64,000 nt of DNA from Marsupella aquatica (lineage: Eukaryota; Marchantiophyta), in assembly GCA_973895155.1 (NCBI GenBank), contig OZ316894.1, forward strand, positions 8,060,001-8,124,000, in the 5' to 3' direction. Position 1 is the first letter of the stretch. Each line of letters opens with the position of its first letter. A program made the position numbers and the translations under genes. Below the pieces are notes generated by a model, which was given only the letters and a program-made list of their open reading frames with translations, had not been told where the DNA came from and searched no databases. Shown piece after piece: positions 24,726 through 35,500 of the stretch.

Positions 24726-27700
24726 ATGGAGATTCATGTGGCGGAGAATGGGCAGTCGTTCGGGTTGGACTGCCAGCCGACGTCGACGATAGAAATGTTG
24801 CAGAACATCTTGGCTCCCGTCACGGGAATGCCCGTCCACGACCAAATGCTCATCTGTGGCGACACGAGGCTGGAGCCTCATCGCAACCTAATGTTTTACA
24901 AATTGCCGGACGAAGGCCGGCATGTCTTTCTGTTCAACCGTTCTCGGCTGATAGCCGATTCTCCCTGCCCTCCTGGGGAGGAATTCGAGCCCATTACCAC
25001 AGTTTTGCCCCCGGCTCCCTCGTCTGCCTCTACAGGGAGTCATCCCCTAGATGAAGCATCCGATCCTGCACTGAAAGCGCTCCCTTCGTACGAGGCGCAG
25101 TTCAAGTACCACTACCAGAAAGGGCTAGCCATTCTGAATACTAGTCAGAGGAAATTCGATGCCTGCAGACGGCTGCTTAGGGAACAACAGGTCCAGGAAT
25201 TGGCGTTGGAGACGGCCAGGGGCAACATGGACTTCTACTACAAGATAATTGACAACGTGTACTCGGATTTCATCAAGCAGTACAATCGCCAACATAAGCA
25301 GCACTCGGAGCTCTTGGCCAATTTGGAGAGGGATCTCGAGAGGCTCAGGAGTTGCAGGCTGCATCCCGGTCTGCGGTCTCAGCACCGGGAGACGCTTCTA
25401 GACTGTGTGAAGGAGGGGAGGGTCAGGAAGTGGGCTGAGCATTGTTCCATCTCTTTCAAGCAATTCAACGGGAAGGTGGCAGACTTGAAGGAGGCATATG
25501 CTGACCTTCAGAGGAAGGTACAGTATCTGTTTTACACTGCCCCCGCCGTGAACGTGAGGGAGTTGGTCGAGACGGTTGGAGACAGTGCACGCTACACAGA
25601 AGACCAAGCGAGCATAATCCAGTCTCTCAGCAAAGACGTCAACACAGTGAAGAAGCTCGTTGATGATTGTGTGAGTAGTCAGTTTTCTGCTTCTCTCCGC
25701 CCTCACGATGCAGTTTCTGCTCTCGGACCCATGTATGATGTGCATGACAAGAGCCATATCCCAAGGATGGAAGCAAATGATCGGGAATTGGGAAAATTGC
25801 TTCGTTACTGCCAAAAGAGTAAGAATGACATGAGCAGGGATGTCCACATTCGTCTGCGGAGCGTGGCTGCTCTTCAATCTAATTTGAAGGATATGAGAAA
25901 CCAGCTTGCCGTGTTTAAGGAGGCAATGAATCGTCAAGAGGAGATTTTCACAGAGCTCAGGATAGTTCGCAGAACTGGGTCAGCTTACAAAGCATGCCTT
26001 GCAGACGCCTCAAGGAGAAAGGCTTTCATGAAACTGTATATGGGGCAAGCCGGTCAGTTGGCTGAAAATCTGGCAAGAAAAAGAGAGGCTGAAGTTAGCC
26101 GAAGGGAGGAATTCCTTAAGGCACAGAGTGTTTACTTCTCCCGTGAATTATTGGAGGCGATGGGATTGTATGAAAACCCAAGTCAATGCGTGGTAAATAT
26201 TGCACCATTTGATATGAACTTATTGGATGTTGAAATAGCAGACCTGGAAAGATATGCTCCGGAGTCTTTAGTGGGACCTTTATTGAAGATATCTGGTTTA
26301 ATTGGGCGAGGGCGTGGTGGACAAAGTTTCTCCGATAGTGAATTCCAGGGTGGTGCAGAACGTGACAATTTCGATGCTGAAGATGAAGATGGTGGGAATA
26401 GCGAGGAAATATCAGGCACGAGCAAACTTGAGGTTGAGAACGCGTGGCTCAAGGGTGAGCTCGCTTCAGCCGTTGCAAGGCTCTGCCAAGTGGACCCTGA
26501 CATGGAGTCTGAGGAGGCAGGAGACAGTGAGCAGTCAACCAGGGATGGCAGTACTCACCACAGAAACAGTTCAGTACAGAAAACAGCCGATGCACTCCGC
26601 TTGAAGGATGACTATGCCAAACACTTGCACGAGCTACTCTACATGAAACAGTCTCAAAGCCAAAAGTATGAAAAGCGAATTCGGGAGCTGGAACAGAGGC
26701 TTTCAGATCAACACTTGCAGATGCAGAAGATCTCAAGTGCTGACAACAACCATTGTTCTGTTGACAGAGTACATCAAGATGGTCATTCAGAGCCTTCTGA
26801 TGTGACTTCACTTCGGGTTATGAGTCTACCAGAGCCCATGGATGAGGAAGTGACTAGCGCAAGTGTCCATGGGAACTCCCAGCTAGAGCAGTCTAACCGT
26901 GATGAAGCTGAAGGAAACACTGGAGGAACTCAGAGTGGTCAGGGCGAGGAACTCATCATTGACAAAGCCGTCAGTGATGGTTCAGATACTGCTTTAGCTC
27001 TAAATGAAGAAAACAGTGACCTATCGAAGCAAGAGACTGGCAGTGGGGTACACGAAGAGATAGTTCTGGACGGATCGCTAGGAGTCCCTGAGGTGGTGAA
27101 TGTAAATGAAGACCCCACCCGGGAAAGTGACTCAGGGAACATAGCTGAGCAACCTGGAGAGGATGCTCATCGTGCAGAGTTTATCATGCAAGAGAGAGAT
27201 GAACAGGTCGAAGTCCTGCAAAAGGCATTGCAGGAGAAGACAGCTGAATGTGACGAAATCGAAGAGAGGCTCCAGGCTGCTCTTGCGGAAGGCGGCCAAA
27301 TTCATGCCAAATTGGAGAGCAATGCCGAGCTTCTTAGTGAATGCCAACTAAATTGTGCCCACTTGGAAAATAGACTGCATGAAGCCAGAGAGCAGGCCAG
27401 GGTCAACCTTTGTGCTGCAGAACGCCGGGCTGCAGAGTACAATGCGCTACGTTCATCAAGTGTGCGTCTGCGAGGGCTTATGGAACGACTGCGGAGTCTC
27501 ATCGCTTCCGCTGATGACCCCAATTTCGAAGAGTCTCTGCAAGCATTAGTCACCTCACTCTCAGGCCCTGGCCCGAGTGACTCTGGAGAAGATGTACAGT
27601 TCCGAATGTTTATTAAAATTCTCGCAGAGAAGTTTGGGGTACTAGCCCAGGAGAGGGCGGAGCTGTTGGAGCGTTGCACGATTGCTGAGAACAACCAACA

Positions 27701-27743
27701 AATGTGGATATCAAGATTTAGGCGTACAAGAGATTATGTATGA
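24726..27743 (+). CDS. ATG11: Autophagy-related protein 11 scaffold, long first coding exon
   Basis: ATG11 scaffolds the ATG1-ATG13 kinase complex and helps deliver it to forming autophagosomes, including in mitophagy. The frame from the ATG at 24726 gives 1005 aa. It opens with the family's ubiquitin-like fold (MEIHVAENGQSF) and the conserved DPALKALPSYEAQF at about 113-126. The helical APG17-like region follows with LSKDVNTVKKLVDDC near 301 and LRPHDAVSALGPMY near 324, both almost invariant in plants. Long coiled coils run from about 620 to the end. The upstream in-frame TTG is not used. What is missing is the C-terminal ATG11 domain that follows the coiled coil in the roughly 1150-aa plant proteins. 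The last codons run into GTATGA, a plausible splice donor, so a distant 3' exon is possible; otherwise the protein is truncated. Confidence 0.92.
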   Translation: MEIHVAENGQSFGLDCQPTSTIEMLQNILAPVTGMPVHDQMLICGDTRLEPHRNLMFYKLPDEGRHVFLFNRSRLIADSPCPPGEEFEPITTVLPPAPSSASTGSHPLDEASDPALKALPSYEAQFKYHYQKGLAILNTSQRKFDACRRLLREQQVQELALETARGNMDFYYKIIDNVYSDFIKQYNRQHKQHSELLANLERDLERLRSCRLHPGLRSQHRETLLDCVKEGRVRKWAEHCSISFKQFNGKVADLKEAYADLQRKVQYLFYTAPAVNVRELVETVGDSARYTEDQASIIQSLSKDVNTVKKLVDDCVSSQFSASLRPHDAVSALGPMYDVHDKSHIPRMEANDRELGKLLRYCQKSKNDMSRDVHIRLRSVAALQSNLKDMRNQLAVFKEAMNRQEEIFTELRIVRRTGSAYKACLADASRRKAFMKLYMGQAGQLAENLARKREAEVSRREEFLKAQSVYFSRELLEAMGLYENPSQCVVNIAPFDMNLLDVEIADLERYAPESLVGPLLKISGLIGRGRGGQSFSDSEFQGGAERDNFDAEDEDGGNSEEISGTSKLEVENAWLKGELASAVARLCQVDPDMESEEAGDSEQSTRDGSTHHRNSSVQKTADALRLKDDYAKHLHELLYMKQSQSQKYEKRIRELEQRLSDQHLQMQKISSADNNHCSVDRVHQDGHSEPSDVTSLRVMSLPEPMDEEVTSASVHGNSQLEQSNRDEAEGNTGGTQSGQGEELIIDKAVSDGSDTALALNEENSDLSKQETGSGVHEEIVLDGSLGVPEVVNVNEDPTRESDSGNIAEQPGEDAHRAEFIMQERDEQVEVLQKALQEKTAECDEIEERLQAALAEGGQIHAKLESNAELLSECQLNCAHLENRLHEAREQARVNLCAAERRAAEYNALRSSSVRLRGLMERLRSLIASADDPNFEESLQALVTSLSGPGPSDSGEDVQFRMFIKILAEKFGVLAQERAELLERCTIAENNQQMWISRFRRTRDYV

Positions 27744-29100
27744 TGACGCCAGATGATAATTATTAGTGGGAGTAGATCTAATTCTTTCGCACTTGGATGG
27801 TTAGTTCATTGGTGAACACTAACCTGCGGAAGCTCACGGGCCAGGACTGGTCAGGTCAAATTACTGTCAGGACTGTGTCTAGCCATCTGTCTATATTCCT
27901 GCTCTCAATCTGGCTTGTCTACAGCTCGTCGACCAACATCTTCCGTACTTGAGAAGGATTCTGCTCCCCCAGGAAAATTCTCAAAGGGAAGAGCACCATT
28001 GCATACTGGACCATTGCAGCCATGGTCCAGGACGAGAAGGAATCGAATTATAGGTTCGTTGCTGGTGACGGGACTTTCAAGTATTTATTTCGAGGCGAGG
28101 ATTTCGACCGGTAACTATTGTCCGGATGTGGTAGCTGTGGTACATTTGCTGTATAAAGATATTTGTAGGTTAAAAAAAAATAGTCTAAATTGTAAGTTCA
28201 ATAAAACTTGTATGAAGTCGTTTCTGACCATTCGAATCTCTAAGCATACAGGTCAATTTAAAAGGAATGTTGTTGCTAGAGATCAATGGTTACTTTTCCA
28301 TTCGCTTTTGTCCCCGAGTCGGTAGCCGAGAGACGTGGTGTCGTCTTGGCAGGCATGAAGTCTAGGATGCGGATCACTCTAATGCCCGTCATAATACCTG
28401 CATGTGCTTTGTAGCGACTGGCTTTGAATTCACATTTATTCACATGATAACTTTAACTACGACCAGTCCAGTCATGTGGTCTCACCTTTTGAGCAATGTT
28501 CTATCTTCGTGACCCTAAATGGTGGACTGGAATTGCCTTCAAGAGAAAGGTAAGCTTTAGACAGGAGACCCCACTCTCAGGACATAAGATCGCAACGCAC
28601 TGCCTGATCAGTTATGGATTTGTTGCGATCCAGAGCTTTGATCTGAATCCAGAGCCAACAATCTTCTAGATACAAAGCAAAACTTGAATGTTTACAGCAT
28701 GCAAAGAAGGGGTCTATGGTTTGGATTTCAAATGTTAAGAAATTGAACACCAGTGCTTTGGGTAGAAAATGTTAATGTCAATTATTCTGTTAAAGGTGGA
28801 TCACGGATGCCTGGTACCTCTCTGCAGCACTGATCTGCTTTTGCCAAACAGCAAAGGTTGGGAGATGGAGAACAGAGGATCAAAAGAGCTATTGCTGTTT
28901 CAGGACGGCCGTATCTCGCAACGATCAAGGATGGCAATCTAATGTATCTTCACTCGACTCTTTCCCGGGTTCTCACCCCTACTCTCAACGGTGCAGTCCC
29001 TGAGTGTTCATAACAAAGTGTAAGTTTGAATCCGCAACCAGCATTGGAGAAAGGAAATACACTTACGAAGACATGAACACCCTCACAATTAGGGGGTCTC
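27744..29100. other. 3' side of ATG11, no gene seen
   Basis: I searched all frames here for the conserved C-terminal ATG11 domain and did not find it. A 136-codon plus frame at 27915-28325 has no family match and a low-complexity start. This is probably the 3' UTR or an intron of ATG11, leading into the minisatellite at 29101. Confidence 0.4.
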
Positions 29101-29420
29101 AAAGCTGGCCCGTAATGGGGTAAGGACCACCCGCAATGAACAAGTTACAGGTCTGGCCGTAACTATTACGGGAGACCCAAATTGGTTGGCCCATAACGGG
29201 TTAAGGACCACCCGCAATGAACAAGTTATGGGTCTGGCCGTAACTATTACGGGAGACCAAACTTGGCTGGCCCGTAACGAGTTAAGGACCACCCGTAATG
29301 AACAAGTTATGGGTTTGGCCGTAACTATTACGGGAGACCAAAATTGGCTGGCCTGAAACGGGTTAAGGACCACCCGTAATGAACAAGTTATGGGTCTGGC
29401 CGTAACTATTACGGGAGACC
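29101..29420. repeat. Hairpin minisatellite, left half (four ~80-bp units)
   Basis: Four units start at 29101, 29179, 29259 and 29340. Each contains two perfect or near-perfect hairpins, CCGTAACTATTACGG and CCCGTAA-8 nt-TTACGGG (the second sometimes with one mismatch), as well as TAACGGGTTA. The array continues at 36692 after the copia-1 insertion. The Val/Arg-rich minus-strand frame across it is a by-product of the repeat. Confidence 0.92.
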
Positions 29421-29424
29421 AAAC

Positions 29425-29768
29425 TGTTAGATATTGCTCTAGTCTTGTGACTCATGAGCTAACCACAGTTAGTCTAAGTCGGGTTAGGACTTAGCTAACG
29501 TTAGCGCTAGTGCTGTTGTGCATATAGCCAGGGCTGATGCCAGACCCTGGTGGAACTTAGGCTCATTGTTATCGAGCTAGTTGAGAGATAGGGAAAGCTT
29601 GTGCTGTGGATGCTTGGTATGGCCGGTCGGCCTAGAGTGCAGTAAAGCTCTTGTGTATTCCCGTGGACGTAGCCTCATGTGGAGGTGAACCACGTATCTC
29701 TCTGTGTCGACTATTGTGCGTTGGATGGTTCATGGGCTTGCCGTTGCGAATGTCGTCTTTGCTCAACA
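29425..29768 (+). repeat. Copia-1 5' LTR
   Basis: 344 bp from TGTTAGATATTG to TTTGCTCAACA. The last ~130 bp (from AGTAAAGCTCTTGTG on) closely match the corresponding end of the copia-2 LTR, while the U3 part does not. Confidence 0.95.
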
Positions 29769-29770
29769 AG

Positions 29771-29782
29771 TGGTATCAGAGC
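29771..29782 (+). promoter_or_regulatory. Copia-1 primer-binding site
   Basis: TGGTATCAGAGC, two bases after the 5' LTR, complementary to the 3' end of initiator tRNA-Met, the usual primer of plant copia elements. Confidence 0.95.
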
Positions 29783-31513
29783 ATGCCTGGGAGGTGACGA
29801 GGTTTTTTCGTGATAGGTTTTTCCAGCGTTCATTGTCGATGGTACATTCAGAGTTTCATCGCATGAAACTCGAATGTGTGTGGCTGTGCGGATAGGTTAG
29901 TGACAGGGCTTTCTAACGGTGGTTAGAACTCGCTGATCGGTATCCGTGGTGTGGAGGAATTGAAGTTTGCATCGTTCAGGTTTTATTCGTGTTCGACGGT
30001 TTTTCGGGGGAGAGACCAGAGATCGCATTTTTCAACGGTGTGAGCCGTGCGGTGCGGGAGGGATCGCACATTATAGCTCAAATTGAAGGTTGAAACGAGC
30101 TGGTCGTTTCGGTAGCTGATTTGCTGCCGAGTTGTTACCGAGTGAGATGTGACGAGTGACGGAGGCGTTCAGGTTTTTTCACAAGCTATGGAGCTTGTTC
30201 CCATCTGAACCGGGTTTCTCTTCGTGACGATTGACTCGGTGGTAGAAACACGAAGTGCTACGCCTCAACGGTTTGATCGCGGCGAAGCGGTCATTTTGAG
30301 CCCGGGATTGGCACTTGACGCGGAGTGAAGGCGTCGCGGCGGAAATTGTTACTCTGCTGGAGGTGCAGACTATGCCGGTGAAATTTGGAAACATTTCCCG
30401 TCAGCGGCGTTCACTTTACTCATTCAAAAAGGCGGCGGCAAGGTGAGTAAACCGGGCCAATTTTTTTTTTAAGTAAAATTTTTGCTTCTAAGGGGGTCTT
30501 TTTTGGGCCTTGTGTGTGTATACACACAACGTGCCCCCCCGATACTCCCCCTCATTCACCCCGTGGAACTCCCTTGCTTTCTCCCCCCGACTCTCCCTTT
30601 CGGCCGCCTTACGCAGCACCGGCCGACGCTTTACGCGCGACTGTGCGCTCGCCGGGGCTGGTTGAGACCCTCCGGCCGGCCCTGCCGTTCCCTGCCCCTT
30701 CGTGAACCCCTCCTACCTGCGGCCGGCGCCCCTCCCCGGCGCACGGCGTCGTTACGCCCCCCCGACCCTGTATCCGGCTGCGTATGCAGCAGACGCTGCT
30801 ACGCCACCGCCTCCCTTACGCCCCCTGCCCGCATACTCTGCGACCCCATACGGGGTGTATTTTCGTTTTAAGGGGCCTTTGCACTCCCTTTAGGGTGCTT
30901 TTAAATTTCCATTTTCCCTGGTTTTCCTTTGTAAATGCCCGGCCTGATATGCGTCTACTCCCATGCGCCTTTTTTCTCATACTGCATTTTCAGTTTAAGG
31001 GGCCTAAGCACCCCCTTTAGGGCGCTTTTTATAGCTTTTTTCCACTCCTTTGGTTGTCCTTTGCGCCGGGACCTGCCGCCCTCCATTTTAACCGCTCGGA
31101 CAGGGGGAACGGCCCCCTGTGAGACCTGTCGGACTGTGCGGGAATATTCCCAAAAAATAGAGAGCTGTTTTTTGGCCGTCCGACAAAGATTCTGTCCGCC
31201 GAATGACAACTTTTTTGGTTCTTTTTCGGTGAGGACGTTGCCACTGGAGTTAGCAACGCGGTGCATCGATCACATTGCAATTCCGATGACGGGTGTACTT
31301 GGTATTTTGGTTATTCTCCGAGGTGGTCAAAACGGGGGAGTTTACCAAGGTTTTACCCACCCCGACCAAAATTTGAATAACTTTTCCGTCGAATTTTGAT
31401 TTTGATTTCGGTTTTCAGTATTGGACTCCTAGCTTCGTGGGCTACGCGGCGGTGTTGAGTTTTGAGTTTTGTGAGAAGTTTCGAAAAAAGACGTTTTTCC
31501 GTGATTGTTTCAT
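29783..31513 (+). other. Copia-1 untranslated leader
   Basis: A 1.7-kb leader between the primer site and gag. Its start and end resemble the copia-2 leader, but it is about 590 bp longer. The extra part (about 30430-31050) is GC-rich and contains the palindrome GTGTGTATACACAC and two copies of a hairpin-like block (AAGGGGCCT followed by CCCTTTAGGG, near 30870 and 30995). The open frames there are proline/arginine runs without homology. Confidence 0.55.
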
Positions 31514-32569
31514 ATGAGTGACTCAGAGGATACTGGAAGAATTGGTGTCGGTGGAGCTTCAGGATCGCGACGGTCAGACGGTGAGTCTGAGGAGGAGCTG
31601 CTACCATTTGAGGAGGAACAAGTAACACCGGTACGATCACCGATGCGGCGTGCAGTGGAGGAAGCTGTACTACTACCAGAGCTGTTGGTAGTTGGGAAGA
31701 AGAGGGAGATGGCTAGATTCGGAGGAGTAAAGTTTGAGGTAGAGAAGTACGATGGTCGTACTGATTACTTGCTGTGGGAGAAGCAAGTGAAGGGTGTTCT
31801 TCGGGCCATGGGCTTAGCTCATCTGCTCTCTTCGCGAGAGCAGTATGATGGAGAGGAGGAGATCTCAGAGAAGTAGTGGAGACAGGAGCAGGTGATTGCT
31901 GTTAATGCAGTGATGCTTTATCTGAAGCCGCACATCATCAAGCAGCTGGATGATTATGCAGATTGCTCATCACTGTTCAAGGCTCTAAGAGAGAAGTACT
32001 ACCGGGAAGATGCGTCAGACCGGCTGTACAAGAAGTCTCTCTTGATGAGCCTCAGGCTCAAGGAAGGGAGCAAGATGCAGGATCACTTGGATGAGTTTGA
32101 CAGTCTAGCGGTGGATTTATCAAACCTGGGAAAATGAGTTGAAGATGAGGATAAGGCCTTGCTTCTGCTAAGCTCCTTACCACCATCATATCAGGGCTTG
32201 AAATAGGTGCTCTTGTATAGAGATATGAAGTCCATTTCGTATAATGAGGTGGTGAGCTCTTTACTGTCTAATGATGCTCAGAAGAAGCTGGGTCAATCAC
32301 AGACAGCATCTTCTTCCGGCATTGCGCTGAATGTGAACCGTGGGAGAGCAACACAACGCATGAATGGACAGAACAGGTTTAGATCTACATCACGGGGGAG
32401 ATCTAAATCGAGAGGGAAATTGCAAGAGAGGAAGCCTCTTGCATGTTAAAATTGTGGCAAGCCTAGCCACATGAAAAAGGATTGTCGAGTAAAGGTCCCT
32501 ACTGCATCTGCTAACGCGGCATCGAGATCGCATGAGGTAGATTTACTCGATGATGATGACATATTATGA
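31514..32569 (+). pseudogene. Copia-1 gag, broken by stop codons
   Basis: Gag forms the virus-like particle that packages element RNA. The frame starts at ATG 31514 and aligns throughout with the copia-2 gag in one frame. It is interrupted by TAG at about 31874, TGA at about 32135, TAG near 32204 and TAA near 32447. The last falls inside the CCHC zinc knuckle (NCGKPSHMKKDC remains). Several stops are one C-to-T or G-to-A change from a sense codon. It ends with TGA 32567-32569, at the same codon where copia-2 also has TGA. Confidence 0.88.
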
Positions 32570-35500
32570 TGTCAAGGTTATGCTCTCAACGTAGTGTCAA
32601 ATCCAGGGAGTGATGACTGGATTCTAGATAGTGCATGTACTTTTCACATTTGCTCTAGGAGAGATTTTTTCAGTTCTTACACGGATTCCAATGGGTCAGT
32701 GTTGATGGGAAATGGAATCCCATGTCAAGTTGTTGGACTTGGATCTGTAAGATTTCAGATGTTTGACGGTGCTGTGAGAACGGTGAGGAATGTGAGACAC
32801 ATTCCCAGCATGATGAAAAATCTCATTTCACTTGGAGTTTTAGAAGCAAATGGCCATCAGTGGAGTTCTGCTAATGGTGTCCTTCAGGTTTCAACTAGTA
32901 CTAAAGTTGTATTGGGAAAGAGACATAGCAATCTATACGTTTTGGAGGGCTGTGTAGTTTGTGATGAAGCCAATGTAACCTTATCTCATGAGGAGACGGC
33001 CCGGTTGTGGCACTTTCGTTTGGGCCACATGAGTGAAAAAGGTTTGGTTATTCTTCAAAAGAAAGGATTACTTTCTAATTTACAATCTTGTAAGTTGGAA
33101 TTTTGTGAGCACTGTGTGCTAGGGAAGCAGCACAGAAAACCCTTCGGAGTTGGAACTCACACCAACAAGGAGGTACTTGAGTATGTACATAGTGATGTGT
33201 GGGGTCCAGCCCCTATTCCCTCACATTCTGGACGATTATACTATGTCACGTTCATAGACGATTACTCAAGGTATGTGTGGATATACTTTCTACACAGTAA
33301 GTCTGATGTTTTTGCCACTTTTAAGGAGTGGAAAGCCCAAGTTGAGAATCAGACTGGTCATAAGGTGAGATATCTACGATCGGATAATGGCGGTGAATAC
33401 AGTTCCAGGGAATTTGGAACGTATTGTAAGGAGCAGGGGATAACCCGCCATCTCACAACAAGTTATACTCCTCAGCGGAACAGTGTTTCTGAGAGACTCA
33501 ACCGAACACTGTTGGATCGCTCGAGGAGTATGTTGAGTCAATCATGCTTACCACATGAGTTTTGGGCTGAAGCTGTCAACACTACAGCTTATTTGGTAAA
33601 TTTTTCTCCATCCAGTTCTATTGGATTCAAGACGCCATTTGAAATAAGGTACGGGCGTCCAGCAGATTACTCACATCTGAGGATTTTTGGATGTGATGCT
33701 TATGTGCTTACACCTTCCCAGCTTCGATCCAAGCTGGAGTCCAAGTTGAAGAAGTGCATTTTCCTTGGCTATCAGAAAGGTGTGAAGGGTTATAGGTTAT
33801 GGGATCCAATAACCTCTAAGCTAATTGTCAGTAGAGATGTGTCCTTTAATGAGTCCAGATCATCAAAGGAGGGGAAGAGTTCTTAGGACTCCCATACTGA
33901 CAAGGGGAAATCTCCCATGATCCCAGACTCGGTTGAGGGGGAGATTAGTCATGATGCTGTTCATGACAGGAGAGATGGAGAAGCTCCGGGCTTGGAGCTG
34001 GTTCCTATGATGGAACAAGAGGAGCAGTTTGTTGCTGGGGTACCTCAAATTCAACCAGCTGCAGCAACAGATCAGCCTGAGTCATCTACTAGAAGAACTT
34101 CCAGTCGTTCTACTAGAGCTCCTACCTGGTATGGTCAATGGGCAGACTCATCTAAGCTAGATGATATTGACATTGCACCTGATGACGATGACATGGCTTT
34201 GATCTTGGAAGAAGGAGAGCCTTCTTCGTACAGTGAGGCTTGTGCTTCAGAGCAGAAGCATGAGTGGAATGCAGCAATGCAGAGGGAGTTGCAATCTTTG
34301 AGTGACAACAAGACATGGGAGCTGGTGGAGCTTCCAAGAGGTCAGCAAGTGGTGGACAGCAAGTGAATTTACAAGTTGAAGGACAGTCCTTCAGAGGGTG
34401 GAGATAAGATAACAAGGCAAGGCTTGTTGCCAAGGGATTCACTCAGGAGAAAGGAGTGGATTACAATGAGGTCTTTCCACCGGTGGCTAAGTATTCCACA
34501 ATTCGGATCTTGTGTCAGCTTGTTGTGTTTTTTAATCTGGTGATGGATCAGATGGATGTTGTTACTGCTTTTCTCTATGGCAACTTGGAAGAGATGATCT
34601 TCATGAGACAACCACTAGGCTTTATGAAGAAGGGCCGAGAGAACTTAGTTTGCAGATTGCTCAAGTCCTTGTATGGATTGAAGCAGTCTCCCAGACAGTG
34701 GAACAAGCGGTTTGATGATTTCATGCTTGCTCAAGGTTTTACAAGAATGGTGTATGATCCTTGTGTGTATACGAAATCAGTCAAGAATGATGTATTTGGT
34801 TTCATAATTCTGGTGATCTGGTCAATTGCAAGCTTGAGGGGGGCAAAAAGGATATCCAATTTCTCCACCAAAAGGATTCTAGTCCTTCCCAATTTACAAG
34901 GGGTGGACAAGGTGTTACACCAAATGGCTAGGATTAGTTTGTTGAGATTGGATGGTGAGATCTTGCATGCCAAGTCTTTAGAAGTGTGTCCAGGCTTTTA
35001 GGAAGTCCCAATCTTCTTGGAAGTGTGCACAACAATTTTGGAAGTGTGTCAAACCTTTATGGAAGTGGTGTTCAACTAAATCTTTATGATCTTTGAGTCC
35101 TTTTTCTCTCCTTTTTGAGCTAATCCTTTTTGCATCCTTTTGCCCCTCTCAATCTTGCAATTGACCATCTATGTGGATGACATGCTGATTGTGGCTAAAG
35201 ATCAATCTGAGGTTGACAGTCTCAAGGCAAAATTGAGTGCTGAATTCAGGATGAAGGATCTTGGTAAGGCCAAGAGTATCTTAGGGATGGAGATTTTTAG
35301 GAACTCTGATACTGGATAGTTGTGCTTGAGTCAAGGCCAGTATGCGAGGAAAGTACTTGCACGATTCAACATGGAAAACTGTAAGCCAGTGAGTATTCAT
35401 TTAGCTTCATATTTCAAGTTATCATCGGCTTTCTCTCCTACGGATGCTGTGGAGAAAGGTCTGATGGCTAAGATTCCTTATGAGAAGGCAGTAAGCAGTC

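Noticed and set aside
27915-28325. Candidate 3' exon of ATG11
   Set aside because: No similarity to the conserved C-terminal ATG11 domain in this frame.
29089-29373. Minus-strand repeat protein
   Set aside because: Exact by-product of the 80-bp hairpin minisatellite.
30482-31399. Proline/arginine-rich open frames in the copia-1 leader
   Set aside because: Untranslated leader of a retroelement; the frames are not conserved in the copia-2 leader.
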